Positions 1-10,582 of a DNA stretch of 64,000 nucleotides are shown one piece after another. Within the stretch, counting starts at the first letter, position 1. Each line of letters opens with the position of its first letter. A program made the position numbers and the translations under genes. The DNA is from Lepus europaeus. Its lineage: Eukaryota; Chordata; Mammalia; Lagomorpha; Leporidae. Location: positions 8,652,540 to 8,716,539 of the forward strand of contig NC_084831.1 of NCBI RefSeq assembly GCF_033115175.1, given 5' to 3'. The notes beneath the pieces were generated by a model, which saw only the letters and a list, made by a program, of their open reading frames with translations, did no database searches and was not told where the DNA came from.

Positions 1-67
1 ACACTGGAGCTGGCATTGGTTCAGTTCTGTCGCTCTGTGTAACCACTTGAGTTTATGTTTGAAAATG

Positions 68-139
68 TTATGATTTTGTACAATTTTATGATTTTGTACA
101 ATTTTATGATTTTGTACAATTTTATGATTTTGTACAATT
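68..139. repeat. Tandem repeat, 18-bp unit, four perfect copies
   Basis: The unit TTATGATTTTGTACAATT repeats exactly at 68, 86, 104 and 122, and then runs directly into an old CSINE fragment. Confidence 0.95.
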
Positions 140-275
140 TATCTGAAAGAACGGCAGAGACAGATCTGCAACAGCTGGGGCTGGACTAGGGCTCAAGCCA
201 GAGCCAGGAGCTCCATCTCCTACGTGGGTGGCAGGGACCCAGCTGCCTGAACCATCACCACTGCCTCCCAGGGTA
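140..275 (-). mobile_element. CSINE fragment
   Basis: Reads GGCAGAGACAG, CAACAGCTGGGGCT, GCCAGGAGCTCCATCTCC and ACGTGGGTGGCAGGGACCC: the C-repeat tail and body reversed, with the head missing. Confidence 0.75.
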
Positions 276-485
276 CCTGCCCCACCCCTACCCCCACACC
301 ACTTTAAAAAAATGTAAACAATGAGACAGTGACGTTTGCTGAGCGCCAATTTTAGTTCTTACATGAAATACAAAAAAGAAAACCAGATATAAGTGGTATG
401 ACATAATTGCTGAAATTGTACTTGTACCTTTCGCAGAGTGAACCAGCAAGGGCCCTTATTTGGTTATTTGAAAGGGAGGGGAGAG

Positions 486-815
486 GTGACATGGTGGTGT
501 AGCTGGGTATGGCTGCCACCTGCCACACTGTCATCCCATATGGATGCTGATTCAAGTCCCAGCTGCTCCTCTTCTGATCCAGTTCCCTGCTAATGCTCCT
601 GGGAAAGCAGCAGAGGATGGCCCAAGTCTTTGGGCCCCTGCAGCCATGTAGGAGACCTGGATGAAGCTCTTGGCTCCTGGCGGCCAGGCCATGGTGACCA
701 TCTGGGTGGTGAGCCAATAGATGAAAGATCTCTCTGTGTCTCTCCCTTTCTCTCTGTTTCTCCTTCTCTCTGTAACTCTGATTTTCAAATAAATAAAAAA
801 TAAATTTAAAAAAAG
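486..815 (+). mobile_element. CSINE, near full length
   Basis: Head GTGGTGTAGCTGGG, B-box-like GATTCAAGTCCC, core GATCCAGTTCC, CT-rich stretch and an AAATAAATAAA tail. Confidence 0.9.
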
Positions 816-844
816 AAGAAAAGAAAAAAGTGGGGATGGGGTGG

Positions 845-1085
845 AGACTTTTCCATCAGCTCGTTCATTCCCCAGGGCTGGGCCAGGCTGAGGCCAGGAG
901 CTTCCTCCAGTTCTCCCATGTGAGTACAGGGGTCCAAGCACTTGGGCCATCTTCCACTGCCTTCCCAGGTGCATTAGCAGGGAGCTGGATCAGAAGAGGA
1001 GCAGCCGGGACTCAAACAAGTACTCTGATATGGGATGGCAGCATTGCAAGCTACAGCCTAACCTGCTGTGCCACAGCGCCAGCCC
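845..1085 (-). mobile_element. CSINE
   Basis: Reversed body from TTCATTCCCCAGGG to TGCCACAGCGCCAGCCC. The 3' tail is lost. Confidence 0.88.
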
Positions 1086-1132
1086 GGTCCCTTAATTTTT
1101 ATTTTGTATTTATTTGAAAGGCAGAGACCTTC
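1086..1132 (-). mobile_element. CSINE tail fragment
   Basis: TATTTATTTGAAAGGCAGAG is a reversed CSINE 3' end; the rest is absent. Confidence 0.5.
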
Positions 1133-3590
1133 CATTCCCTGTGTCACCCCCTCCGCCCAAGGCACCGTCTCTCACCTGTTCTCTGTCCATGCGGTTCAAG
1201 GGAGCCCCCGCCCCGCCCCCTGCACTTGGAGCTCTGGCGCCCAACAACCCGTCTGCCTGGTGACCGTGCACACACATGGGCACCACAAAATGATCCGAGG
1301 GGTTTGGGCCGGGAAGTTAGCAAGGGAGGCTTGCTTTCCGCTGGCCTTGAGCCTGGCACTGCGGGGACCCTCTGCAGCACAGGGAGAGACGTGAGCCAGA
1401 GACAGGCCAGCCGGAGAGGCGAGAGCGGCTGGCCCCCCGCGCCCTTGTGGCCCCTGGCCCGGCACCAGCCCATGGCAAGACTTACTCATCTAGGTCACTT
1501 GCAGCAGGCAGAGAGCTGAGAGGACACCTCGCCCACGGCCCCGCGTGATGCCCACGCGGCCACGTTGAAAGACAGTCGTCCTTTTGGACAAAATAGCTCA
1601 GAGCAACTGTAGAAGATCTGACGGCGCCACGAGGTGAGAAGCCAGTGAAGCCCCCTTGGGGGGAGGATCAGAAGGGGCAGGGTGTTGAGAGAGAGAGAGA
1701 GAGGCACTGGCAGTGGTGCGCAGCTCCGCCCTGCGTATTTGGAAACAGCGCCCTCGGTGACCCCTCCCCTGTAGCCCGGGCGGGGTGGGCCGGGCGCCAG
1801 CGCTGTGGAAATAGGACGCAAAGGTTTCGGCTGTGAGGCTGTGTCTCTCCCACCCGCCTGTGGCCAGGCCGGGTCCGGGGGTGCTTGTAGGCCAGGGGGC
1901 AGCAAGGAGGAGGGGGAGGGAGGCATCGGGGGCCCTGCCGGCCTTGTGCGCCTGAGCTGTGGCTGATGTGTGGCCCACGCGTGACCCAGCACACTCTACC
2001 CTCTGCTCGCACCAGGGGTCAGGGTTCACGCGGAGGCGGGGTGGGCATTCTCAGAAGTCTGGCAGGGCCAGGGTGCGAGGGGCGCAGGCCCGGATGGATG
2101 GACCAGGCGGACACCCAGCGAGGGTGTTGTCTCTGTGCCGCCCGTGGGCTGGCAGTGCAAGGAGGGGCAGGGCCTCCCTGGGGGCGGGCGCCCTTCCGCC
2201 TGTCCCGGCCTGGAAGCCAGGTGTCGCTCCTGCTGCCTTCGCTGCCATCCCGCGCTGCCTGACCCCAGAATCACCGGGAAGCTGTTTCAGGCGGTGTTTG
2301 GGTCCCGGGCCTCGGGGAAGCAGGGCCTGGCCAGGGCGCGTCGCTGGTTCGCTGGTGCCTGCGCCCGGCCAGGGCTATGGGCCGACTTTGTCGCTGCTGG
2401 CCAGCAGACCGCCCGCCCCCTGCCCACTCCAAGAGAAGCCAGCTGTGGCCCAAGGCTGTGACCACACCAAGAGCCTGGGACACCCGTAGGCCCCTCAAGA
2501 CGGAAGGTGGCGCTGGCTTTGGTGGTGGCACAGGGCGTGGACACTCTCTCCCTGCTGGGTGCACCCGAGCCAGCCACAGCGTGGGGGTGGGGCCTTGGTC
2601 AGAGTCTTGGCCGGGAGGCTCCTCGGTCCTCCCAGGTCCCCAGCCCTGGCCCTAACGGCCACCGAGCAGGCAAAGGCCTTTGAGTGAAGTCTGCGGCACT
2701 TGGAGAGCTTCTTGGTGGGCCAAGGGCAGGCCGATTCCAGATGTTCCGCCTCCGTTTAGAGGGGAGCTTGCAGCTGGAGACAAGGCTGAGGTGGTGTCAG
2801 GCAGAGGAGAGACACAGCACAGGCCCCAGGGGGCGCTGGTGGCCCCGGGGTAGCCCCCACCCCTGCAGAGGGGTGGCCCGGCCCTGTCCTGCCCCTCCGG
2901 GGACTCCCCAGGCAGCTGCAGGGAAGGTGAACCCAGGCGCCCTAGTTTGGCTGAGGACCTTAGGGGGGCATCTCAGGGTGCCCTGGAGGCTGCTGGGGGT
3001 GGGCAGCAGGGGCGGGTCTGCTGCCCCTCCCTTGTTTGGGCTCCGGGAGCCGGGCTCTGTTTGCCAACCACCGACACGGGATTAGGTAACTCTGCAAACA
3101 GAGCCGAGACCTGGCCTGCTGCCCAGAAGGTTGAACGTCCCGGGCGGCGTGCACGTGGGCACGTACACACGAGAGACAGGCCAGGGCCAGGGCCATGGCC
3201 CAGCCCGTCCGTCCCAGGGGCCCCCATGGGAGTGGAGCAGGTAGGAGCCCGGCCGACGCCTTCCGAGGCTGACTTCAAGCGCGCTCGTGGAGAGGGGAGG
3301 CGTCTGTCCCACGCGGCGTCCCATCCCTCCAGACAACGTCGGCGGCCAGGAGCCACCCCCCACGAGTCACAGGCACGAAGTGGGTCCTCGTGCCTTCTGG
3401 GTGTAAGAGCCCTGCGTGCGTCGGGGGCACCCCTGGAGCCAGCCTCTTAGGGGCCGAGGTGAGGGGGCGGCAAGCAGGACACCGCCTCCTGCCTTCCGGT
3501 TTCATTTACGCTGCCCTCGCTCTCCCTCCCTCCGCCGTGTCATCCAGCGCGCGGCTTCCCCTTCCTGGTTTCCAGTGTCGTTTTCCAGGG
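1133..3590. other. Intergenic GC-rich unique sequence
   Basis: No spliced or conserved coding pattern is seen on either strand. Open frames here reflect high GC. It holds a short GA run near 1690 and the weak CTCF-like motif at 2823. Confidence 0.6.
2823..2841 (+). promoter_or_regulatory. Weak CTCF-like motif
   Basis: CCCCAGGGGGCGCTGG matches the right part of the CTCF core but differs at two positions on the left. Confidence 0.25.
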
Positions 3591-3594
3591 AGAC

Positions 3595-3956
3595 ACACAC
3601 ACACGTACACACACACGTACACACATGTACACACACTCATACACACACGTACACACAATCATACAGACAAGTACACACACATACACACACTTATATACAC
3701 ATACACACACGTACATGTACACACACACGTACACTCAGACAAGTACACACACTCATATGTACACACATACACATATACACACTCATACACACATACACAC
3801 ACGTACACACAATCATACAGACAAGTACACACACATACACACACTTATATACACATACACACATACACATACACTCATACACACATACACATACACACGC
3901 ACACACACTCATACAGACAAGTACACACACAGTACACACACTCTCACTTTTACACA
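3595..3956. repeat. Compound CA/TACA microsatellite with 72-bp internal duplication
   Basis: ACAC, TACACAC and CATACAC units are mixed over about 360 bp. Bases 3638-3709 are repeated exactly at 3792-3863 (offset 154). Confidence 0.95.
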
Positions 3957-3967
3957 CACAGAGATGT

Positions 3968-4390
3968 TTTGAGGGGTCTTCAAAAAGTTTTTCGTTCTGT
4001 AAAAACACTGGATGGAACCAGTGCTGTGGCGTAATGGGCTAAGCCTCTGCCTGCAGTGCCGGCAGCCCATATGGGCACCAGTTCGAGTCCCGGCTGCTCT
4101 ACTTCCGATCCAGCTCTCTGCTGATGGCCTGGGAAAACAGTGGAAGATGGCCCAGGTCCTTGGGCCCCTGTCCCATGTGGGAGACCCAGAAGAAGCTCCT
4201 GGCTCCTTGCTTCAGATCAGCCCAGCTCTGGCCGTGTGGTCATTTGGGAAGTGAGCCAGCAGATAAAAGACCCCCCACCCACCTCTCAAATAAATAAATA
4301 AATCTTTAAAAAAAAATGGGTGGATTTCAAAATCTTTGCACCCAGCTGAAGTTTTAATTCCATTTTTCATGAACTTTTGGAAGCACCCGC
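3968..4390. mobile_element. MITE-like element with imperfect inverted ends, split by a CSINE
   Basis: The left end GAGGGGTCTTCAAAAAGTTT and the right end ATGAACTTTTGGAAGCACCC are imperfect inverted complements. The inner part TGGATTTCAAAATCTTTGCA matches related sequence near 13740 and 20030. A CSINE at 4018-4316 interrupts it. The class (mariner-like) is inferred. Confidence 0.45.
4018..4316 (+). mobile_element. CSINE, full length
   Basis: Head GTGCTGTGGCGTAATGGG, B box GTTCGAGTCCC, core GATCCAGCTCTC, and tail AAATAAATAAATAAATC plus A(n). Confidence 0.95.
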
Positions 4391-4866
4391 ACACGTGGGC
4401 ACGTGTACACACGTATGTGTATATACACGCGTGCAGCTCTGCGAACTCCCTTCCTCTTTTGCCATGTTTGCCCTCGCTCTTCCCGCTCACTGCTGCGCAT
4501 CAGTGCAGGAAGCCCCCGCGCTGTCTCGGCTCACAGATGCCCCAGTGTCTTTTCCCAGCCTCCTCCCGGTGTTGACTGGAGCCGTCTGCGGTCCTGCCAG
4601 GACACACAGGGCTGCGGGAGTCACCTGTGCCCTCCTGTCACGCGGGCGAAGTGGCCGTCCTAGGAGAGGAACAGCTGGATCCCTTGTGCATCTGGAGCCT
4701 TGACAGCTGTCACCAAATCGCAGAGTCCGTGCCGGTTCACGCAGCCGCCAGACGCACGCGGGCGGCGTCCTGCCCGCACCCTTGCCGTGCAGTGTGTGAG
4801 CGAGCGTTTCGGTCTTTGAGAGTCTGGGGGAGATGGGCGCCACTTCCTCTCCCATGGACGTACTGC
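4317..4866. other. Intergenic sequence, no gene seen
   Basis: Apart from the right half of the MITE-like element (to about 4390) and a short ACGTGTACAC tract, this is unique GC-moderate DNA with no feature. Confidence 0.5.
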
Positions 4867-5038
4867 TTTTTAAATTTTTACTGATTTATGTATGTGAGAG
4901 GCAGAGTGACAGAGGCGGGGGGGGAGAGAGAGAGAGAGAGAGAGAGAGAGCGCCAGCGGGGACCGGAGCCAGCACTGGGACCGTGGGATGCCAGGGTCGC
5001 AAGTGGCATCTTCAGCTGCTGCGCTACAACGCCAGCCC
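4867..5038 (-). mobile_element. CSINE with internal deletion
   Basis: Reversed tail GAGGCAGAGTGACAGAGG and a (GA)n run join directly to the head end CTGCGCTACAACGCCAGCCC. The central core is missing. Confidence 0.8.
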
Positions 5039-5070
5039 TCAACTGACGACTTTCAAACACGTTCTCTTTG

Positions 5071-5320
5071 TTTTGAAGATTCATTGATTTATTTGAAATG
5101 CAAAGTGACAGATTGAAAGAGAGAGAGAAGAATACCTTCCATCCACTGGTTCACTCCCCCAAATGTCTACAACAGCTGGGGCTGCGTCAGGCCAAAGCCC
5201 GGAGCCAGGAGCTCCATCCAGGTCTCCCACGTGGATGCCATTAGCAGGAGCCTGGATCGGAAGCAGAGCATGAACTCGAACCCAGGCTCTCTTAACGCAC
5301 TGTGTCACGATGCCCGCTCC
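5071..5320 (-). mobile_element. CSINE, old
   Basis: Reversed GATTTATTTGAAATGCAAAG, TGGTTCACTCCCCC, GGTCTCCCACGTGG and head end CTGTGTCACGATGCCCGC. Confidence 0.88.
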
Positions 5321-5820
5321 AACTTTTAAAAATAGTTTTCTTTGTGGTCTTAAAAGGCTGAGACAAATCCTTACGTGTTGAATTGATATGATCTATGTCA
5401 TATGATCTGTGATCTCCTGTCCCAGCCACTGGTGGTCTGGTCGCTTCCTGCGCCCGACTCGAGCTCTCTCAGCAGCAAGGCCTGGGGGTCAGGAGCCGGC
5501 AGAGTCGCAAGAGGACCCCGCCCAAGCAGGGCCCCGCGGCTCAGGCCAGCACTGCCTCGGGAAATTGCCCCCCTGTCTACACAGCCGCACGCCTGCCCTT
5601 CCGCCTGTGCCGGACGTTATCGTCCTTTGCCTTCCCACGGACACTGCACCTGCCGCTCTCCACTCACTGTCCCACCTCGCCAAGTCCCACGCCCTGCCCC
5701 CACCACCAGATGACCCCCTCCTGGAGGCAAACATGCCGATTCCTCCCGGTTTAACCCATCCTGGATCCCATATCCTGATCTAGCCGCTGCTCTATTCTTT
5801 TCTTTCCCATGAAATTCCTT

Positions 5821-6058
5821 GGGGCCAGCATTGTGGCGTAGTGAGTGAAGCATCCCATGTGGGCGCCAGGTCCTGTCCTGGCTGCTCCACTTCTGATCCA
5901 GCTCCTTGCTGATGTACCTGGGAAAGTAGCACTGTGCTTGGGCTCCTGCCCAAATGAAGCTCCTGGCTCCTGGCTTCAGCCTGGCCCAACTCTGGTAGTT
6001 GTGGCCCTCTGGGGAGTCAACCAATGGATAGAAAAAAATCTCTCTCTCTCTCTACCTG
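5821..6058 (+). mobile_element. CSINE with short deletions
   Basis: Head GGGGCCAGCATTGTGGCGTA, core TCTGATCCAGCTCC, CT run; the A-rich tail is lost. Confidence 0.9.
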
Positions 6059-6214
6059 ATAACATTCTTTGCCCTGACGTAATCTGTCTGACAGTGGTAC
6101 AGCCACACTGGTACTCTTTGGGTTCGTGTTTACCTAGTATGCACTTTTTTTCTCCATCCTTGTAATTTCTTCCTTTTGTTGGCCAATATTTAACAAACAG
6201 CATATAGTTGGGTC

Positions 6215-6524
6215 TTTTTTTTTTTAAGATGTATTTGTTTATTTGAAAATCAGAGTTACAGAGTTGACAGGGAAAGACAGAGAGACAGAGAGATATCTTC
6301 CATCTGCTGAACCCCAAATGGCCAAAACTGCCAGGAGCCAGGAGCTTCGTCCAGGTCTCCCACGTGGGTGCAGGGACCCAAGGACTTGGGCCATCTTCCA
6401 CTGCTTTCCCAGGCCACAGCAGAGAGCTGGATCAGAAGTAGAGCAGCTGGGACTCGAACCGGTGCCCTTATGGGATGCTGGCACTGCAGGCGGCGGCTTT
6501 ACCCGGTATGCCACAGTGCTGGCT
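6215..6524 (-). mobile_element. CSINE, full length
   Basis: Poly-T, then reversed body, ending CGGCGGCTTTACCCGGTATG and CCACAGTGCTGGCTCC. Confidence 0.93.
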
Positions 6525-6566
6525 CCACACTCACTTTCTTTTCTTTTCTTTTTTTTTTTGTTCCAC

Positions 6567-6897
6567 TTTTTTTTTTTTTTTTGACAGGCAGAGTGGACAG
6601 TGAGAGAGAGAGAGACAGAGAGAAAGGTCTTCCTTTTGCCGTTGGTTCACCCTCCAATGGCCGCTGCTGCCGGCGCACTGCGCTGATCCGATGGCAGGAG
6701 CCAGGTGCTTCTCCTGGTCTCCCATGGGGTGCAGGGCCCAAGGACTTGGGCCATCCTCCACTGCACTCCCGGGCCACAGCAGAGAGCTGGCCTGGAAGAG
6801 GGGCAACCAGGACAGAATCCGGCGCCCCGACTGGGACTAGAACCCGGTGTGCCAGCGCCACAAGGTGGAGGATTAGCCTGTTGAGCCATGGCGCTGG
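6567..6897 (-). mobile_element. Young-type CSINE with 17-bp target-site duplication
   Basis: It has the GACAGGCAGAGTGGACAGTG tail signature, AATCCGGCGCCCC and a GAGCCATGGCGCTGGCC head. CCACACTCACTTTCTTT is duplicated exactly at 6525-6541 and 6898-6914, proving a single insertion beside the older copy. Confidence 0.96.
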
Positions 6898-6974
6898 CCA
6901 CACTCACTTTCTTTAAAAATTTTTTTCTCCATGTTATTTTATCTTCTTCTGGGCTATGATAAGGTGATTAATAG

Positions 6975-7170
6975 ATGTTTGAAAAATATTTATTTTTACT
7001 TATTTGAGAGTCAGAGCGTGCGCTCCCACCTGCTGATTCGCTCCCCAAATGCCTGCAGCGGCAGAGACTGGGCAGCCAGATCTGGGAGCCAGGAACTCAG
7101 TGTGGGTCTCCTGTGCGGGTGGCGGGGGCCCGAGGACTTGAGCCACGGTTACTGCCGGAGCTGAGGCTGT
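6975..7170 (-). mobile_element. CSINE fragment, diverged
   Basis: Reversed TTATTTGAGAGTCAGAG, GATTCGCTCCCCAAATGCC and GGGTCTCCTGTGCGGGTGG. The head is lost. Confidence 0.7.
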
Positions 7171-7294
7171 AACCACCGTGAGGAGGATGCAGGCGCCCGG
7201 AGGCGTCCGCCCTGCCAGGCCAAGGGCACCCTCTCACCTCCACCGTGGCCGGCTGTGCTATCATCTCTTCCTGCAGCCCCGGCATTCCCTCGGG

Positions 7295-8088
7295 GCTTTT
7301 TTTTTTTTTTTAGCCTGAAGACCACCAGTCGGTGTTTGCAGTAGTGAGGTTCTGTGGCAACAAAGTATTTCCGGCTTGTATTCTGCTTGACTCTGAAAAG
7401 GTCTGTTCACCGGTGAAGACTTCTCGGTCGGCAGGCTGCTTCTGTGCTCACTCGGCTTCCAGCGTCTCTGTGCAGAGGTCGGCTGTGCTTCTTGTTTTTT
7501 GCTCTCGCGTGTGGCGTGGCCTTTCCCTCTGCTGAGATCTAAGAACTTCCTCTCATCAGCCGCCGGTCTGACCGCGGTGGTCTGGCTGTGGGGTTTTGAT
7601 CTGTCCTGTGTGGGGGTGTGCTGAGCTTCAGGAATCTGTGCGTTGGTATCTTTCATCCATCATTAGACAACGAATCACAGAGCAACTTACGCAAACCAAG
7701 GCAGTCATGGTGTCAGCCGGTGACGTCACCTGTTTACAGTCCACATGGAGACTGGAATGCCCCCGTGTGCACGACTGTTGGTCACTTCCCATTTCATTTC
7801 CTTTGGAAAATGGCCACTATCACTTCCAGCGTCTCCTTTGCCTCATTCTCCCTCTCCTTCCACTCTGTAACTCCAACTTCAAGTGTATCATCCCACTTCA
7901 CGTCCCACAGGGCTTAGTCTGTCCTTATATTGTCCTGTCTTGTTATTCTTTCTCTGTGTGTGTTCATTTGGAAAATTTCTGTTGATTTTTCTGTTTTCTG
8001 CTATGTAGCTGGTATGTTATTAAGCAGCAAAGAATCCATTTCAGATACTGTATTCCTAAGATCTGGAATTTCCATTTAAAAGTTTCCA
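7295..8088 (-). mobile_element. Old LINE-1/HAL1-type remnant
   Basis: The reverse complement reads like the ORF1 region of old mammalian L1: CAGATTCCTGAAGCTCAGC, AATACAAGCCGGAAATAC and GGTCTTCAGGCTAAAAA. Bases 7850-8085 resemble the adjoining coiled-coil part (forward strand TTTCAGATACTGTATTCC, GGAATTTCCATTTAAAAG). It is heavily mutated with no intact frame. Confidence 0.6.
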
Positions 8089-8090
8089 TT

Positions 8091-8329
8091 TCCGGGCCAG
8101 GCACGAGGTACATCCAGTTCAGCCACCGCTTAGAATCTCCGGGCCTCAGGTCGGAGTGTCAGTTCAAATTCCAGCTGCTCTGCTGCCGATACAGCCCCCT
8201 GCTAATGCATGCTGGGAGAAGCAGGAGATGGTTCCGGTACCTCTGCTCTTGCCCCCATATGGGAGATCCCGATGGAGGTCCAGGCTGCTGGATTCAGCCT
8301 GGCCTAGCCCTGACCGTTGTAAGCATTTT
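8091..8329 (+). mobile_element. CSINE, diverged, tail missing
   Basis: TTCAAATTCCAGCTGCTCTG, TGGGAGAAGCAGGAGATGG and GGCCTAGCCCTGACCGTTG. It ends exactly where the left inverted-repeat arm begins. Confidence 0.75.
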
Positions 8330-8524
8330 GCATGGGCAGGGGCCAGCCCCCACTTGCAGTCTACGTGCGCCCTCCCTTCCCGCCCCCTGCACTCTGCCCT
8401 GGGAGGCTGAACCCTACAGATGGCATCCTTGGCTCCTAACAGCCTGGCTGCCAGGCGGCTCGGCCCGCGGGCCACGGGGCAGCAGAGCCGGCCCAGGAGG
8501 CGGCGGGGACTCCCTGTGCATGCG
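8330..8524 (+). repeat. Left arm of ~195-bp inverted duplication
   Basis: It pairs with the reverse complement of 9334-9526 at roughly 90% identity by eye, for example TGGGAGGCTGAACCC and AACAGCCTGGCTGCCAG. The spacer is about 0.8 kb. It is not a CSINE. Confidence 0.9.
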
Positions 8525-8992
8525 TGGGGGAGCAGTGCATCCACGCTGCGGCCGCTCTCACTCTCGACAACGAGGCCCCATCTGAGCTGACTGCTGGCCC
8601 GCACTGGCCGTGGGTCGTCACTTTCTCTCCGTCTTCAGTTTTTTCCTCCTTTGCTCCCAGGAAACCACGCTTGCTTGGTTTTCTTCTCACGCGGCTGACA
8701 GAGCCTCCCTATTCGTCCTGGCTGGCTCCTGCTCAGCTCTCTGCCCCCCACCCCAGACCCCTCGCTTCCTTGCTGCAGCCAAACCCCCCTCTGTTTCCCT
8801 GAGCGCCCGGGCCTGCCCTGCCGTCCACGTGCTCGCAGCTATGTCTGCAGCCCGGGTCTCTGCCCTGAAGCCCACGCGGAGCTCTGGCTGCCTCCTCAGC
8901 CTCTCTGCCAGAAGTCTGAAGAGCATCTCAGGCTCGACGGATCCAAAACAGAACTGACCTTCCCTTCACGTCTTCCCCACCTTGATGAACAG

Positions 8993-9264
8993 TCACGTGG
9001 GGCACAGCAGATAAGGCTGCGACCTGCGGGGCCGGCGTCCCATGTGGGCGCCAGTTCGAGTCCCGGCTGCTCCACTTCCAATCCAGCTTCTTGCTAAGGC
9101 ACATGGGAAAGCAGGGGGAGATGGCCAAGTACTCGGGCCTCTGCCACCCGCGTGGGAGACCTGGCTTCCGCCTGGCCCAGCCCCAGGGGTTGCAGCCATT
9201 TTGGGAGTGAACCAGCAGATGGAAGATCTCCCCCCCCCCGCCCCACCTTTCAAATAAATCAATA
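8993..9264 (+). mobile_element. CSINE between the inverted arms
   Basis: GTGGGGCACAGCAGATAAGG head, CCAGTTCGAGTCCCGGCTGC, and a TTTCAAATAAATCAATAG tail. It has internal deletions. Confidence 0.88.
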
Positions 9265-9333
9265 GTAGAAACAATAGCCAAACAGTAACAACAGCGGAAC
9301 AGTCAAGCACCGCCCCCCGCAGGGAATGGGCAA

Positions 9334-9526
9334 GCATGGGGGAGTCCCCGCCGCCTCCTGGGCTGGCTCTGCTGCCCCGTGGCCTGCGGGCCGAGCCGCC
9401 CTGGCAGCCAGGCTGTTAGGAGCCCAGGATGCCGTCCGTGGGGTTCAGCCTCCCAGGGCAGAGCGCAGGGGGTGGGACGGGAGGGCGCACGTAGACGGCA
9501 AGTAGGCGCTGGCCCCTGCCCACGCA
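9334..9526 (-). repeat. Right arm of ~195-bp inverted duplication
   Basis: Reverse complement partner of 8330-8524. Differences are mainly single substitutions plus small indels. Confidence 0.9.
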
Positions 9527-10345
9527 CCTGCCGTGGTCTGGGTCCACAGGGCAGCCAGGGCCATCCTCACCCTCAGTGGGCCAGGGGGCACGGCGGAGCC
9601 ACAGCCGAGCCAGCCTGGCAGCCAGCGGCATTCCTCTGGCCGGAAGTGCACGTCTGCTGGGCGCCAGGGCCCACGCCGCTCACCTGTGGCAGCTGGGAAG
9701 CAGCACTAACGGGAGCACCGTCCCCTTGGCCGAGGGGACAACAGGACAAGACGCGACTGCTGGGACCACGCTTGGCACAGCCCAGGGTTTTACGCAGTGG
9801 CGACAGCTGTTACTACTTCATATTCAACATTCATACGTGATCCTGCTGTTCGCCTGTTTTGTTCTCTCTCCCAAATGCCTTACTGTAGGCTTCTGGGGGA
9901 AGTTCTCCCAGAGGACACACTGTGATGGGTGCATACGTGGGAGGGGAACCACAGCCTCCCCACCCCCAAGCCCCCAGCGCATTCGCCTTCCAGGTGGAGA
10001 ACCCAGGGAGAGAGCCCGCCCCACCCTGTCCTGGCCGGGCAGCAGGAAAGGAGCCACCTGTGAAAGTGACTCCGAAGACGGCACGAACGCCCCACGGGGC
10101 CCGGGCTCCTGGCAGCCACAGGGATCCTGGGCTGGGCCCTGACTCTCTTTGGGCCTGGGCGGAAGAGGAGCGGCCCCGAGGAGAAGCCACGGACAGGCAG
10201 AGGCCCCGCTGGGTCCGCCTCGGTTGTGATGACAAAGTACTTGATAAAAGGTGGCCCTGGGGGGCCAAGAGCACAGGGCTGGCGCCTGCACCTGCTCGGG
10301 CGAGGCGGGCAGGGGGCACTCCTCTGATAACATCCCGGTATTTTA
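9527..10345. other. Intergenic GC-rich unique sequence
   Basis: No gene, repeat or strong motif is recognised. Open frames overlap each other on both strands and show no conserved domain. Confidence 0.5.
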
Positions 10346-10346
10346 A

Positions 10347-10582
10347 TAAAAAAAAAATTATTTGAAAGGCAAAGTGACAGAAGGAGAGAGAGAGCTTCCA
10401 TCTGCTGGTTCACTCCCCAGATGGCCTCAACGACCAAAGCTGGACCAGGCTGAAGCCAGGAGCCGGGAGGTTCATCTTGGGTCTCCCGCGTGGGTGCAGG
10501 GGCCCAAGCACCCGGGCCGCCCTCCGCTGCTTTCCCAGGTGCTTTAGCAGGGAGCTGGGTCAGCAGCAGAGCAGCTGAACCC
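10347..10582 (-). mobile_element. CSINE, head missing
   Basis: Reversed TTATTTGAAAGGCAAAGTG, TGGTTCACTCCCCAG and TTAGCAGGGAGCTGGGTCAG. Confidence 0.88.

Noticed and set aside
3595..3956. CRISPR-like regular repeats
   Set aside because: These are a dinucleotide/hexanucleotide microsatellite with no unique spacers, in a vertebrate genome.
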